NCBI RefSeq assembly: GCF_010811875.1
Contig: NZ_VKHP01000043.1
Location: 1 to 46,021, forward strand
Direction of reading: 5' to 3'
DNA: 46,021 nt
DNA from: Bradyrhizobium uaiense
GTDB taxonomy: Bacteria; Pseudomonadota; Alphaproteobacteria; Rhizobiales; Xanthobacteraceae
The notes beneath the pieces were generated by a model. That model ran no database searches. It was not told the origin of the DNA and worked only from the letters and a program-made list of their open reading frames with translations. Shown one piece after another: positions 38,443-45,572 of this stretch; position 1 is the stretch's first letter, and the number at the start of each line of letters is the position of its first letter. The position numbers and the translations under genes are program-made.

Positions 38443-38465
38443 GATGCGAATTCGCCGGAACCGGC

Positions 38466-38630
38466 TTACTTCAGAGAGCTCGAGATCGTGCTGAAGGTGC
38501 CCGAGAGCTTGGTGCCGACGCCGTTGACTGCAGCGATGATCGCGATCGCAATGCCGGTCGCAATCAGACCGTATTCGATGGCGGTCGCGCCCGATTCGTC
38601 CTTCACGAAGCGCGAAACGAGGTTCTTCAT
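38466..38630 (-). CDS. Flp-type major pilin
   Basis: A 54-residue Flp/Fap family prepilin, the pilus subunit. The leader MKNLVSRFVKDESG (1-14) is cut after Gly14; the mature chain starts ATAIEYGL with the essential Glu at +5 and the Flp-type Tyr at +6. A single hydrophobic helix follows (about 20-40), then a short Ser-rich tail. The ATG at 38630 has AGGAG six bases upstream, a strong site fitting a highly expressed pilin; an upstream in-frame extension is not pilin-like. A terminator-like hairpin follows. Only one flp gene is seen in the window. Confidence 0.95.
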   Translation of the reverse strand: MKNLVSRFVKDESGATAIEYGLIATGIAIAIIAAVNGVGTKLSGTFSTISSSLK

Positions 38631-38784
38631 AAATAGCTCCTGTGTACACGTGGCTGGTCGAACTAGATTTGGTCTCGCCGGCGTTCTCAGCACCGTGACC
38701 ATTGCGGCACCCTACGGTTGGACGATTTCGGTGCAGTTAATTTGATCGCATAAACTCTGGGGGAACCCGCTGTTGTTGCGCACA

Positions 38785-38800
38785 GTAAATTTGGCATTAA
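38785..38800 (-). promoter_or_regulatory. CtrA-like box upstream of flp
   Basis: Read leftward, TTAA (38797-38800), seven bases, TTTAC (38785-38789), one mismatch from TTAA-N7-TTAAC. It lies about 155 bases before the pilin start in the divergent gap shared with the desaturase-like gene. No clear -35/-10 pair was found near it. Confidence 0.35.
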
Positions 38801-38909
38801 GCGGCTCGCTGAAATTGCAGATTGTTGCCGGGATCCGATGCCGGTACCTGTTCACTGCTCCTTAAGCGCACATCTATACCCATGGGGCTTCCGTTACATG
38901 AGGCGGCCA

Positions 38910-39740
38910 ATGTCCACCCTTCCGATCGAAGTCATCGAGATGCTCGGCCAGACGATGATGCGGGTGGTGCCGATCACGATCGCGCTCGGTCTGTTCTTTA
39001 CGGTGCTGACCCATTACTGGGCCTGCAATCCCGGCAAGCCGTGGTGGCAGAAGCGAGAGCTCGTCACGGACATTTGCTACTGGTTCTTCGTGCCGGTGTT
39101 CGCCCGCGTGCTGCGCATCGGTCTGCTGGTGGTCGGCGCGGCCGCGGTCTTCAATGTGCACGGCGCCGACGAGCTGATCGCATTCTATGAGAACGGGCAC
39201 GGCCCGCTGGCGCAGCTGCCGCTCTGGCTGCAGTCGATCGTCTTCCTGGTCGCTTCCGACTTCATGCTGTACTGGCTGCACCGGATGTTTCACGGCGGCG
39301 GCTTCTGGAAGTATCACGCCATTCATCACTCCTCCGAGGATCTCGAATGGATCTCGGCGGCGCGCTTCCATCCCGTCAATCTCCTGATCGGCACGATCAC
39401 GGTCGACGTGATCCTGCTGATGGCCGGCATCTCGCCGAACATCATGCTGTGGGTCGGCCCTTTCACCACATTTCACTCGGCATTCGTGCACGCCAACCTG
39501 AACTGGACGCTAGGCCCGTTCAAATACGTGATCGCCACGCCGGTGTTTCACCGCTGGCATCACACCGCGCTGGAAGAAGGCGGCGACACCAATTTCGCCG
39601 GCACGTTTCCGCTCTGGGATATTCTGTTCGGAACGTTCCGGATGCCCGAAGGCAAGCTTCCGGACGATTACGGCGTCGACGCCGAGCAGGGTGTGCCGGC
39701 GGAAATCGGCGGACAGCTGGCCTATCCGTTCCGGCATTGA
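38910..39740 (+). CDS. Sterol desaturase / fatty acid hydroxylase family membrane protein
   Basis: A 276-residue integral-membrane di-iron oxygenase. The eight-histidine pattern of the family is present: HRMFH (124-128), HAIHH (136-140), FHSAFVHAN (189-196) and HRWHH (214-218), between four or more hydrophobic segments. Such enzymes hydroxylate or desaturate lipids (sterols, hopanoids, carotenoids or fatty acids); the substrate here is unknown. The ATG at 38910 has GAGG six bases upstream; earlier in-frame ATGs exist at 38838 and 38898. It is divergent from flp and followed after 24 bases by the next membrane-protein gene, so the two may be co-transcribed. Confidence 0.9.
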   Translation: MSTLPIEVIEMLGQTMMRVVPITIALGLFFTVLTHYWACNPGKPWWQKRELVTDICYWFFVPVFARVLRIGLLVVGAAAVFNVHGADELIAFYENGHGPLAQLPLWLQSIVFLVASDFMLYWLHRMFHGGGFWKYHAIHHSSEDLEWISAARFHPVNLLIGTITVDVILLMAGISPNIMLWVGPFTTFHSAFVHANLNWTLGPFKYVIATPVFHRWHHTALEEGGDTNFAGTFPLWDILFGTFRMPEGKLPDDYGVDAEQGVPAEIGGQLAYPFRH

Positions 39741-39764
39741 CGTCATCAACCGGTTCGTGTCCGC

Positions 39765-41210
39765 ATGAGTGCTGAGACCGCAGCCATCCCGCAGGCCAGG
39801 ACCTCCGTATTCGCGGAGGTCCCGGCCTGGTTCTGGATGGCGTGCGGCGTCTACGCGCTGCTGCTGATCGTCGGCGACCGGCTGCTCGCCGACTCCGACA
39901 CCTACTGGCAGATTGCGGTCGGCCGCTGGATTCTCGATCACCACGCGCTGCCGTCGGTCGATATCTATTCGTTCACCAAGGCGGGCGAGCCGTGGGTGTC
40001 GTCGTCCTGGCTGGCGCAGGTCCTGTTCGCGAAGGCCTATGACCTTGCCGGGTGGACCGGGCCCGCGGCGCTGGCCGCGGCCTGCGGCGCCGCCACCTTT
40101 GCGCTGCTCACCGCGATCCTCAGCCGCGCCTTGCCGGCGGTCTATGCGAGCCTGATCGCGCTTGCCGCGCTGGTGCTGACATGCGGGCATCTGCTCGCCC
40201 GTCCGCACGTGCTGGTGCTACCGATCATGCTGGTCTGGGCCAACGGCCTGATGGTTGCCAGCGAACGCCGCGAGGCGCCCTCATTCTGGCTGCTGCCGCT
40301 GATCGCGCTCTGGGCCAATCTACATGGCGGCTTTCTGTTCGGGCTGGTGCTGGCCGGGGCCTTCGCACTCGATGCGATGTGGAATGCCGCGCCGGCGCAA
40401 AGGTTGCCGCTGGCGCTGCGCTGGGCGGCGTTCGGCATCGGCGCGCTGGCCGCCTGCTACGTCACGCCTTATGGCTGGGGTTCGATCCTGGCCTCGCTGA
40501 AGATCCTGAATCTCGGTGAGCTGCTGCACCTCATCGCGGAGTGGATGCCGGCGAATTTCAGCCAGGTCGATGGATTCGAGCTGTCGATTCTCGGCCTGAT
40601 CGGCGCAGCGCTCTATTGCGGGGTGAAGCTGCCGCTGCCGCGGATTGCCCTGGTGCTGGGCTTGCTGCACATGGCGCTGTCCCATGTCCGCAATCTCGAA
40701 CTGTTCGCCTTGCTGCTGCCGTTGGCAGCGCTGACCCCGGTGGCAACTCAGTTCGGCCTGCGCGCCGCGAACGCCGTCCGGCTGAAGGCCGTGCCGGCGG
40801 CAATGCTGATCGCCGCGCTGTGCGTCTCGACCTCGTTCATTGCGGCGCGCCAGACCATTTCGCCGCCGCCGATCCATTCGCCGGCTGCTGCCGTCGACGC
40901 GCTGAAGGCGTACAACGCGCGGCGGGTGCTCCACGATCTGCAGTTCGGCGGCTATCTGATCTGGCGTCAGGTGCCGGTGTTCGTCGACGGCCGTGCCGAG
41001 CTCTACGGCGAAAAGTTCGAGATGGACTACTACCGCGCGCTCCAGCTCAAGGACGTCGACGGCTTCCTCGATCTGCTCAAGACCCATGACATCGATGCGG
41101 TGATGCTCGATCCGACCACGCCGGCTTCCAGGTTTCTGGATCACATCGGAGGATGGCAGCGCCTCTACGCCGATGAACGCGTCGTGGTTCACGTTCGCGC
41201 CGCACGTTGA
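39765..41210 (+). CDS. Multispanning membrane protein, GT-C glycosyltransferase-like (unknown)
   Basis: A 481-residue protein with about ten hydrophobic segments from residue 23 to 365, then a soluble C-terminal domain of about 115 residues. An acidic loop right after the first segment, ADSDTYWQIAVGRWILDH, resembles the Asp-containing first periplasmic loop of GT-C glycosyltransferases that use lipid-linked sugars. The tail contains VLHDLQFGGYLIWR and VFVDGRAELYG, a pattern I know from uncharacterised bacterial membrane proteins of this type. Function is not established; glycosylation of an envelope or pilus component is only a guess from the neighbourhood. Confidence 0.75.
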   Translation: MSAETAAIPQARTSVFAEVPAWFWMACGVYALLLIVGDRLLADSDTYWQIAVGRWILDHHALPSVDIYSFTKAGEPWVSSSWLAQVLFAKAYDLAGWTGPAALAAACGAATFALLTAILSRALPAVYASLIALAALVLTCGHLLARPHVLVLPIMLVWANGLMVASERREAPSFWLLPLIALWANLHGGFLFGLVLAGAFALDAMWNAAPAQRLPLALRWAAFGIGALAACYVTPYGWGSILASLKILNLGELLHLIAEWMPANFSQVDGFELSILGLIGAALYCGVKLPLPRIALVLGLLHMALSHVRNLELFALLLPLAALTPVATQFGLRAANAVRLKAVPAAMLIAALCVSTSFIAARQTISPPPIHSPAAAVDALKAYNARRVLHDLQFGGYLIWRQVPVFVDGRAELYGEKFEMDYYRALQLKDVDGFLDLLKTHDIDAVMLDPTTPASRFLDHIGGWQRLYADERVVVHVRAAR

Positions 41211-41301
41211 AGCCGCTGCAGGCAGGCAACGCGGGTCGGCACGGCGAGCGCCAGGTTCGGAAGGAGCCGGCGGCCGCAGGCAGGCGCTTTGAATGAGGGC
41301 G

Positions 41302-42375
41302 CTAGGTCCTGCTGACGGACAGCCTGGCAGAGCGGCGAACCACGAGGATGGCGGCGATAGTCAGCCCGCCGCCGGCCAGGACGTCAGCGAGATGATGGCC
41401 GCCCACGGGCATCGTCGCGACGATCATCGTTGCATTCACGACGAACACGGGAACGAAGAGCCAGCGCGTGTCACGCGCAGCATAGGTCGTCATGACGCCG
41501 AGCATCGTGTGAAACGAGGGAAAGCTGACGATGCCGTCGACGATCGACAAGTTGATGACCGAGAGCGACCCGTCGTGCAACATCGAGAAGGTTCGCCCGA
41601 AGGTCCACATCGGGCCATGCGCCGCGAAGTGCTCGTAGCTGCTCGGCGCGGGGCCGAAATAGGCGAAAGCGCCCGCGGCCAGGATCAACCACATGCCGAT
41701 GCACAGCGCGACTGCGCTCAGGCTGAGCACGGCGATGAATTCTGCGACCCTGTCGCCGCGCCGTTGCAGGATGAGCCACACCAGAACCACCTGGGACAGC
41801 AGGCCGGTGCTTTGATAGGCCGTCGTCAGCAGCGTTGCGATCAGCGAATTCGAGTTCGTCATGGCCAGGAAGCTCGGCCAGTCGAAGCCCAGCAGATGAT
41901 CGAAGCCTGCCAGAACGTCGTCCCTCAGCGGCAGCTTGGCTGCCGCGATCAGATAGCTGAGGGTGCTGCCCGCGGTCAGCAGCGCGCTGATCGGCAGGAA
42001 CGCGCGCCAGAACAGTTCGGTCATGAACAGGCACTGCCGCAACCAGACGGCCGGGCGTCGTTGGTCGCCGCCGAGCCGATTGGAGGCAATGGCGATGAAT
42101 GCGGCCGCAATGCCCGAATATGCGACGCATTGCAGGATCGAGATCCAGTTGGATGATGTGAACGAAAGCCCGGAGTTCGGCAGCCAGATCGCGTCGGCGA
42201 GGGTGCATGCGAAAATGCAGGACCAGACGATCGCCATGTGACGCTGCGCAGCGTCGCCAAAGTCGCTGAACATGAACCAGCGCGCCGCAGCGTCACGAAT
42301 CCGGATCGGGTCGACAACCAAGCCGCGAGCGCGGGGATCGACGGCGCGCTTTTCGATTCTTGATATCGACGACAC
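41302..42375 (-). CDS. PAP2-superfamily membrane phosphatase/lipid transferase
   Basis: A protein of about 357 residues with six or more membrane segments and the PAP2 active site near its C-terminus: SFPSFHT (about 284-290) and GGHHLADVLAG (about 325-335), giving the two catalytic histidines and the aspartate. The long hydrophobic N-terminal part is more like inositol-phosphorylceramide-synthase-type PAP2 proteins than like the short BacA/PgpB enzymes, so lipid headgroup exchange is possible. The start is unsure: I use the GTG at 42373-42375 because it precedes a coherent N-terminus (SSISRIEKRAVDPRARG); an ATG at 42273 is the alternative, and longer frames look non-coding. It is convergent with the GT-C-like gene. 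Confidence 0.8.
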   Translation of the reverse strand: MSSISRIEKRAVDPRARGLVVDPIRIRDAAARWFMFSDFGDAAQRHMAIVWSCIFACTLADAIWLPNSGLSFTSSNWISILQCVAYSGIAAAFIAIASNRLGGDQRRPAVWLRQCLFMTELFWRAFLPISALLTAGSTLSYLIAAAKLPLRDDVLAGFDHLLGFDWPSFLAMTNSNSLIATLLTTAYQSTGLLSQVVLVWLILQRRGDRVAEFIAVLSLSAVALCIGMWLILAAGAFAYFGPAPSSYEHFAAHGPMWTFGRTFSMLHDGSLSVINLSIVDGIVSFPSFHTMLGVMTTYAARDTRWLFVPVFVVNATMIVATMPVGGHHLADVLAGGGLTIAAILVVRRSARLSVSRT

Positions 42376-42781
42376 GTGCTGCCCCGCGGTTGTGGTGGGC
42401 AGAAACTGCTCGGAGTCTCTTAAGATTGCTATAATCGCGAAGCGTGCGGTTCGATGGCGTGACTGCCGCTGCGATCGGCCGTCACGCTGGGGCGACGCGA
42501 CGCTCGACGGTGAGCGCGCCGCAACCGCCGAATGCGAGCCGCAGGACTTCGAGCCTCCTGCCGAACCGCAGGACTTACGGAATCGACGACCAGGCATTCC
42601 CGCACGAGATTGCCGGACAAGCGGCCTATACCGGGCAATTCCCCGGGAAGTCGTGACATCCGTGCAATTCGGCGCTCGATTTTTGCTCTTCTTAAATGAA
42701 TTGCCGTCAGATTTGCCTGCGTCGGGCGCCGGTCCGCTGCGTATCGCTTTTTGCCGGCCTGTTAACGTCCCGGGGTAGAGT
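42376..42781. other. Intergenic stretch with a TATAAT box
   Basis: About 400 bases between the PAP2 gene and the pilus N-domain gene. Seen: TATAAT at 42430-42435 on the plus strand without a good -35 element, and an A+T-richer patch around 42415-42440. A rightward open frame (GTG 42444 to 42656, about 70 codons) has no ribosome site and no recognisable domain. No repeat or RNA gene was recognised. Confidence 0.4.
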
Positions 42782-43288
42782 ATGTCGTTTCAGTCCCAGC
42801 GTATTCGCGCCGTCACGCGCATTGGATTCATCTCGTTGGCCGCAGCCATGCTGCTGGGGCCCGCGCTCGCAACGGCAGCGCCGGATCCGGATCGGATCGC
42901 GGTCAATGTCGATCAGGCCAAGCTCGTCAAGCTGCCCGGCGGCATTGCCACGATCGTTGTCGGCAATCCGCTGATCGCCGACGTCACCCTGCAGAATGGC
43001 GGGGTCGTTGTCGTGACCGGCAAGGGCTACGGTGCCACCAACTTCATCGCGCTCGACCGCACCGGCCAGGTGCTGGTGGATCGCCAGATCCAGGTCGAGG
43101 GTCCGACCGATCAGCTCGTCACCGTCTATCGCGGTGTCGATCGCGAGACCTACAGCTGCATGCCGGTCTGTCAACGCCGCATCACGCTCGGCGACGGCGA
43201 GACCTATTTCAAGTCGACCATGGACCAGGCCGGTTCCCTCAGCAGCCAGGCCTCAGGCTCGGGCGCGGCCGGGAAGCAGCAGAACTGA
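42782..43288 (+). CDS. Stand-alone secretin N-domain protein (pilus assembly, CpaC-like N-terminus)
   Basis: A 168-residue exported protein. A signal peptide (about 1-33, ending ATAA) precedes a domain of about 85 residues (IAVNVDQAKLVKLPGGIATI, NPLIADVTL, GKGYGATNFIALDRTGQVL) that matches the N-terminal pilus/flagella assembly domain of CpaC-type secretins. No secretin barrel follows; instead there is a Cys pair (SCMPVC, about 126-131) and a Ser/Gly/Gln-rich tail. It may cap or align the CpaC ring; that is inference. It heads a rightward group with two TadE-like genes. GGGG lies a few bases before the ATG, a weak ribosome site. Confidence 0.85.
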   Translation: MSFQSQRIRAVTRIGFISLAAAMLLGPALATAAPDPDRIAVNVDQAKLVKLPGGIATIVVGNPLIADVTLQNGGVVVVTGKGYGATNFIALDRTGQVLVDRQIQVEGPTDQLVTVYRGVDRETYSCMPVCQRRITLGDGETYFKSTMDQAGSLSSQASGSGAAGKQQN

Positions 43289-43459
43289 TGCGTGTCCGCT
43301 CCGGCGCCTCACCCGCCGGGGTCGCCGCCGATCGCGGGCGGTCTACCCGATATCGTTAAGAAAGACCCAACGGATCGGGTCGCTCTGTCCCGATCCGGCG
43401 AAATACTTCGACAATGAGTCTTGGGTAGTTGTTGCCGCCATGTTGATCCGGGGACATTG

Positions 43460-44011
43460 ATGCCGCTGCCCGCTCATTCTTTCGCACGCCTCCTCCGCAG
43501 ATTTTGTCGAAACCGCCGCGGCGTGACCGCGGTCGAATTCGCGATGGTCGCACCGCTGTTTTTCGGATTGCTTTTTGCGATCATCGAAGTGGCAATGATC
43601 TTCTTTGCGAGCCAGGTGCTCGAGACGGTGACGCAGGATTCGTCCCGCTTCATCATGACCGGCCAGGCCCAGGGCGCAAATTATACCCAGCAGCAGTTCA
43701 AGGATTTCGTTTGCGCGCGCGTCAGCGCGTTGTTCGATTGCACCAACGGCGTATACGTCGACGTGCGCAGCTACCCGTCTGCGACAGGCTTTAGCAGCGT
43801 CAACATCACGCCCATCACCGACCCCACGCAGGTGAAATGGTGTCCCGGCAAGGACGGCGACGTCGTCGTGGTCCGGCTGTTTTATCAGTGGCCGCTGTTT
43901 GTCACCAAGGTCTTCAGCTCCGCCAACCTCGCCAACGGCAAGCGGCTCCTCATTGCGACCGCGACGTTCAAGAACGAGCCCGCCGGAACCGCCGGGGCCA
44001 CATGCTCATGA
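43460..44011 (+). CDS. tadE: TadE-like minor pseudopilin
   Basis: A 183-residue TadE-family protein. A basic N-terminus (RLLRRFCRNRRG) leads to the prepilin-peptidase-like site: Gly21, then VTAVEF with Glu26 at +5, then one hydrophobic helix (27-50). The rest is a secreted domain with four cysteines that could form disulfides. In Actinobacillus and Caulobacter TadE is processed by TadV/CpaA and needed for pilus formation. The ATG at 43460 has GGGGA five bases upstream. Its stop overlaps the next gene's start in ATGA. Confidence 0.9.
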   Translation: MPLPAHSFARLLRRFCRNRRGVTAVEFAMVAPLFFGLLFAIIEVAMIFFASQVLETVTQDSSRFIMTGQAQGANYTQQQFKDFVCARVSALFDCTNGVYVDVRSYPSATGFSSVNITPITDPTQVKWCPGKDGDVVVVRLFYQWPLFVTKVFSSANLANGKRLLIATATFKNEPAGTAGATCS

Positions 44012-44649
44012 GCAAAGCCATCAAAATCCAGCCCGCGGCGTTGCTGCGCTCCGTCGCCGCTCTCGCGCATGATCGTCGGGGCGTGGCCGCCGTCGAGTTT
44101 GCTTTCATCCTGCCGCTGATGCTGGTGATGTTCTTCGGCATCGTCGAGTTCTCATCCGGCGTCGCGGTCGACCGCAAGGTTACGCTGATGGCGCGCGCCG
44201 CGTCGGACCTGACATCGCAGGCGACGCAGGTGATCGACAGCGATCTTCAGAACTTCTTCAGTGCCAGCGTCGGCATCATGACGCCGTATGATGCGTCACC
44301 GACCAAAGTCACGTTGTCGGAAATCTACGTCGATAACTCGAACATCGCGCACATCCAGTGGAGCAAGGCGGGGGTGATCTCCTCGGGGGCCACGCAGGCG
44401 ACGTTGACGGCCTCGACCCGCAATCAGGGTGACATTGTCACCAGTGTCGTTCCGTCGGCGCTCCTGGTTGCGGGCAGCTATCTGATCTTCAGTGAAGTCA
44501 GCTACAAATACGTTCCGACGGTCGGCTATGTGATGGCCAAGGCAGGCATCAATCTCAGCGACGTCGCCTTCACGCGGCCGCGGCAGTCGGTGTGCGTGTT
44601 CTATGCCCCGACCATCGCCACCATGCCGACGACCTGCTCGACGTACTAG
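44008..44649 (+). CDS. TadE/TadG-like pilus assembly protein
   Basis: A 213-residue protein with the same N-terminal plan as its neighbour: HDRRG (21-25), cut site, VAAVEFAFILPL with Glu30 at +5, and one membrane helix (about 31-55). The C-terminal secreted part (about 60-213) lacks the von Willebrand factor domain of a full TadG, so I call it a second short TadE-like pseudopilin. Two cysteines lie near the end (VCVFY, TTCSTY). The ATG at 44008 shares ATGA with the tadE stop; an ATG six bases earlier is also possible. The pair is one transcription unit, probably with the gene at 42782. Confidence 0.88.
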   Translation: MSKAIKIQPAALLRSVAALAHDRRGVAAVEFAFILPLMLVMFFGIVEFSSGVAVDRKVTLMARAASDLTSQATQVIDSDLQNFFSASVGIMTPYDASPTKVTLSEIYVDNSNIAHIQWSKAGVISSGATQATLTASTRNQGDIVTSVVPSALLVAGSYLIFSEVSYKYVPTVGYVMAKAGINLSDVAFTRPRQSVCVFYAPTIATMPTTCSTY

Positions 44650-44696
44650 GTCGCGGCAACCGACTCGCGATCCAGACAGTTTGATATCCAGACAAA

Positions 44697-44724
44697 AAGG
44701 GCCGCACCCGAAGGTGCGGCCCTT
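44697..44724 (-). terminator. Strong rho-independent terminator of cspA
   Basis: A perfect 12-bp stem, AAGGGCCGCACC and its complement. Read leftward the loop is the extra-stable TTCG closed by C-G, and a run of five Ts follows the stem. It lies 49 bases after the cspA stop and may also stop readthrough from the convergent tadE-like gene. Confidence 0.9.
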
Positions 44725-44773
44725 GATGCTCTAGCGACAATTTCCTGGAGCTTCACGCTCCCGGGAAATCGGC

Positions 44774-44986
44774 TTATCCGGCGGCGCGCAGATTGTCGGC
44801 CGAGGATTTGCCGGAACGGCGGTCAGCCACGATCTCGTAGGAGATCTTCTGGCCTTCACGCAGAGTGCCAAGGCCGGCGCGCTCGACTGCACTGATGTGC
44901 ACGAACACGTCGTTCCCGCCTTCATCCGGCTGGATGAAGCCGTAGCCCTTGGTCGCGTTAAACCACTTCACGGTTCCCATGCTCAC
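44774..44986 (-). CDS. cspA: Cold-shock protein, CspA family
   Basis: A 70-residue single cold-shock domain that binds single-stranded RNA/DNA and melts mRNA structure. Both RNA-binding motifs are present: RNP1 KGYGFIQ (13-19) and RNP2 VFVHISA (27-33), after the [11 protein letters not shown] opening. A GTG start at 44984-44986 has AAGGGA eight bases upstream; the ATG two codons later gives the shorter, also plausible MGTVKWFN start. A leader of about 135 bases is predicted from the promoter at 45131-45159, as is common in cold-inducible csp genes. It lies downstream of infA on the same strand. Confidence 0.96.
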   Translation of the reverse strand: MSMGTVKWFNATKGYGFIQPDEGGNDVFVHISAVERAGLGTLREGQKISYEIVADRRSGKSSADNLRAAG

Positions 44987-45130
44987 GTGGGTAGTCCCTT
45001 CTCAGATATACAAGTTCAAGACCCGCTGATCGGCGGGGTGGTGAGATCGAATTTTTGGAAGGGTCGTCAGCGTCTGAACCGGCTGTACCGGTATTGGCTA
45101 ATGTCGTCCGGCCGAAAATCGATGGGTAGG

Positions 45131-45159
45131 ATATTATTCGATAGAAGGCTTCAAAACAA
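45131..45159 (-). promoter_or_regulatory. Candidate cspA promoter
   Basis: Read leftward, TTGTTT (45154-45159) and TAATAT (45131-45136) are 17 bases apart in an A+T-rich patch. Transcription would begin near 45124, leaving about 138 bases of untranslated leader that contains small hairpins such as CCCGC..GCGGG. Confidence 0.5.
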
Positions 45160-45178
45160 TCCTGACGTGCGCGATTTT

Positions 45179-45202
45179 TTGGCCGGCGCAGCCGCCGGCC
45201 AA
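45179..45202. other. Hairpin between infA and cspA
   Basis: TTGGCCGGC (45179-45187) and GCCGGCCAA (45194-45202) form a perfect 9-bp stem with a six-base loop, upstream of the cspA promoter. On the strand of infA it is followed by A residues rather than T, so it is not a classic terminator. Confidence 0.6.
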
Positions 45203-45254
45203 TTGTTGCGCAGGACATCAGGAGGTCATGCGCGCAACGGTTGCAATGTCCCCG

Positions 45255-45548
45255 CTACCGACGGCGGAATTGGCCGCCGCGCTGTGCTCCGCCCCGCGGC
45301 GGGCCGCCGGGCGCGCCGCTCGGACGTTCGTCCTTGTGGCGGAAGATCAGGCGGCCCTTTTCGAGATCGTAGGGCGACATTTCGATCGTCACGCGGTCGC
45401 CGGCCAGCGTCTTGATGCGGTTTTTCTTCATCTTGCCGGCGGTGTAGGCGACGATTTCGTGTCCGGCGTCGAGTTGCACCCGGTAACGAGCGTCGGGGAG
45501 GATTTCGGTCACCAGTCCTTCGAACTGGATCAGCTCTTCCTTAGCCAT
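45255..45548 (-). CDS. infA: Translation initiation factor IF-1 with basic C-terminal tail
   Basis: A 97-residue S1/OB-fold protein that binds the ribosomal A site during initiation. Residues 1-72 match IF-1 ([63 protein letters not shown]). The last 25 residues are an extra Gly/Pro/Arg tail ([19 protein letters not shown]) not found in standard IF-1. The ATG at 45548 has GGAG six bases upstream. Rhizobial genomes often have more than one infA; linkage to cspA suggests a cold-related copy, which is inference. It starts 24 bases after an open frame ending at 45573. Confidence 0.93.
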   Translation of the reverse strand: MAKEELIQFEGLVTEILPDARYRVQLDAGHEIVAYTAGKMKKNRIKTLAGDRVTIEMSPYDLEKGRLIFRHKDERPSGAPGGPPRGGAQRGGQFRRR

Positions 45549-45572
45549 ATGTTTCTCCAGATCGAGCGACGG

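Noticed and set aside
42444..42656. Possible small rightward gene of about 70 codons after a TATAAT box
   Set aside because: It has no ribosome site, no -35 element and no recognisable domain; its composition resembles ordinary shadow frames.
45179..45202. Hairpin considered as the infA terminator
   Set aside because: On the infA strand the stem is followed by A residues, and the T-run lies before the stem on the other strand, the wrong side in both readings.
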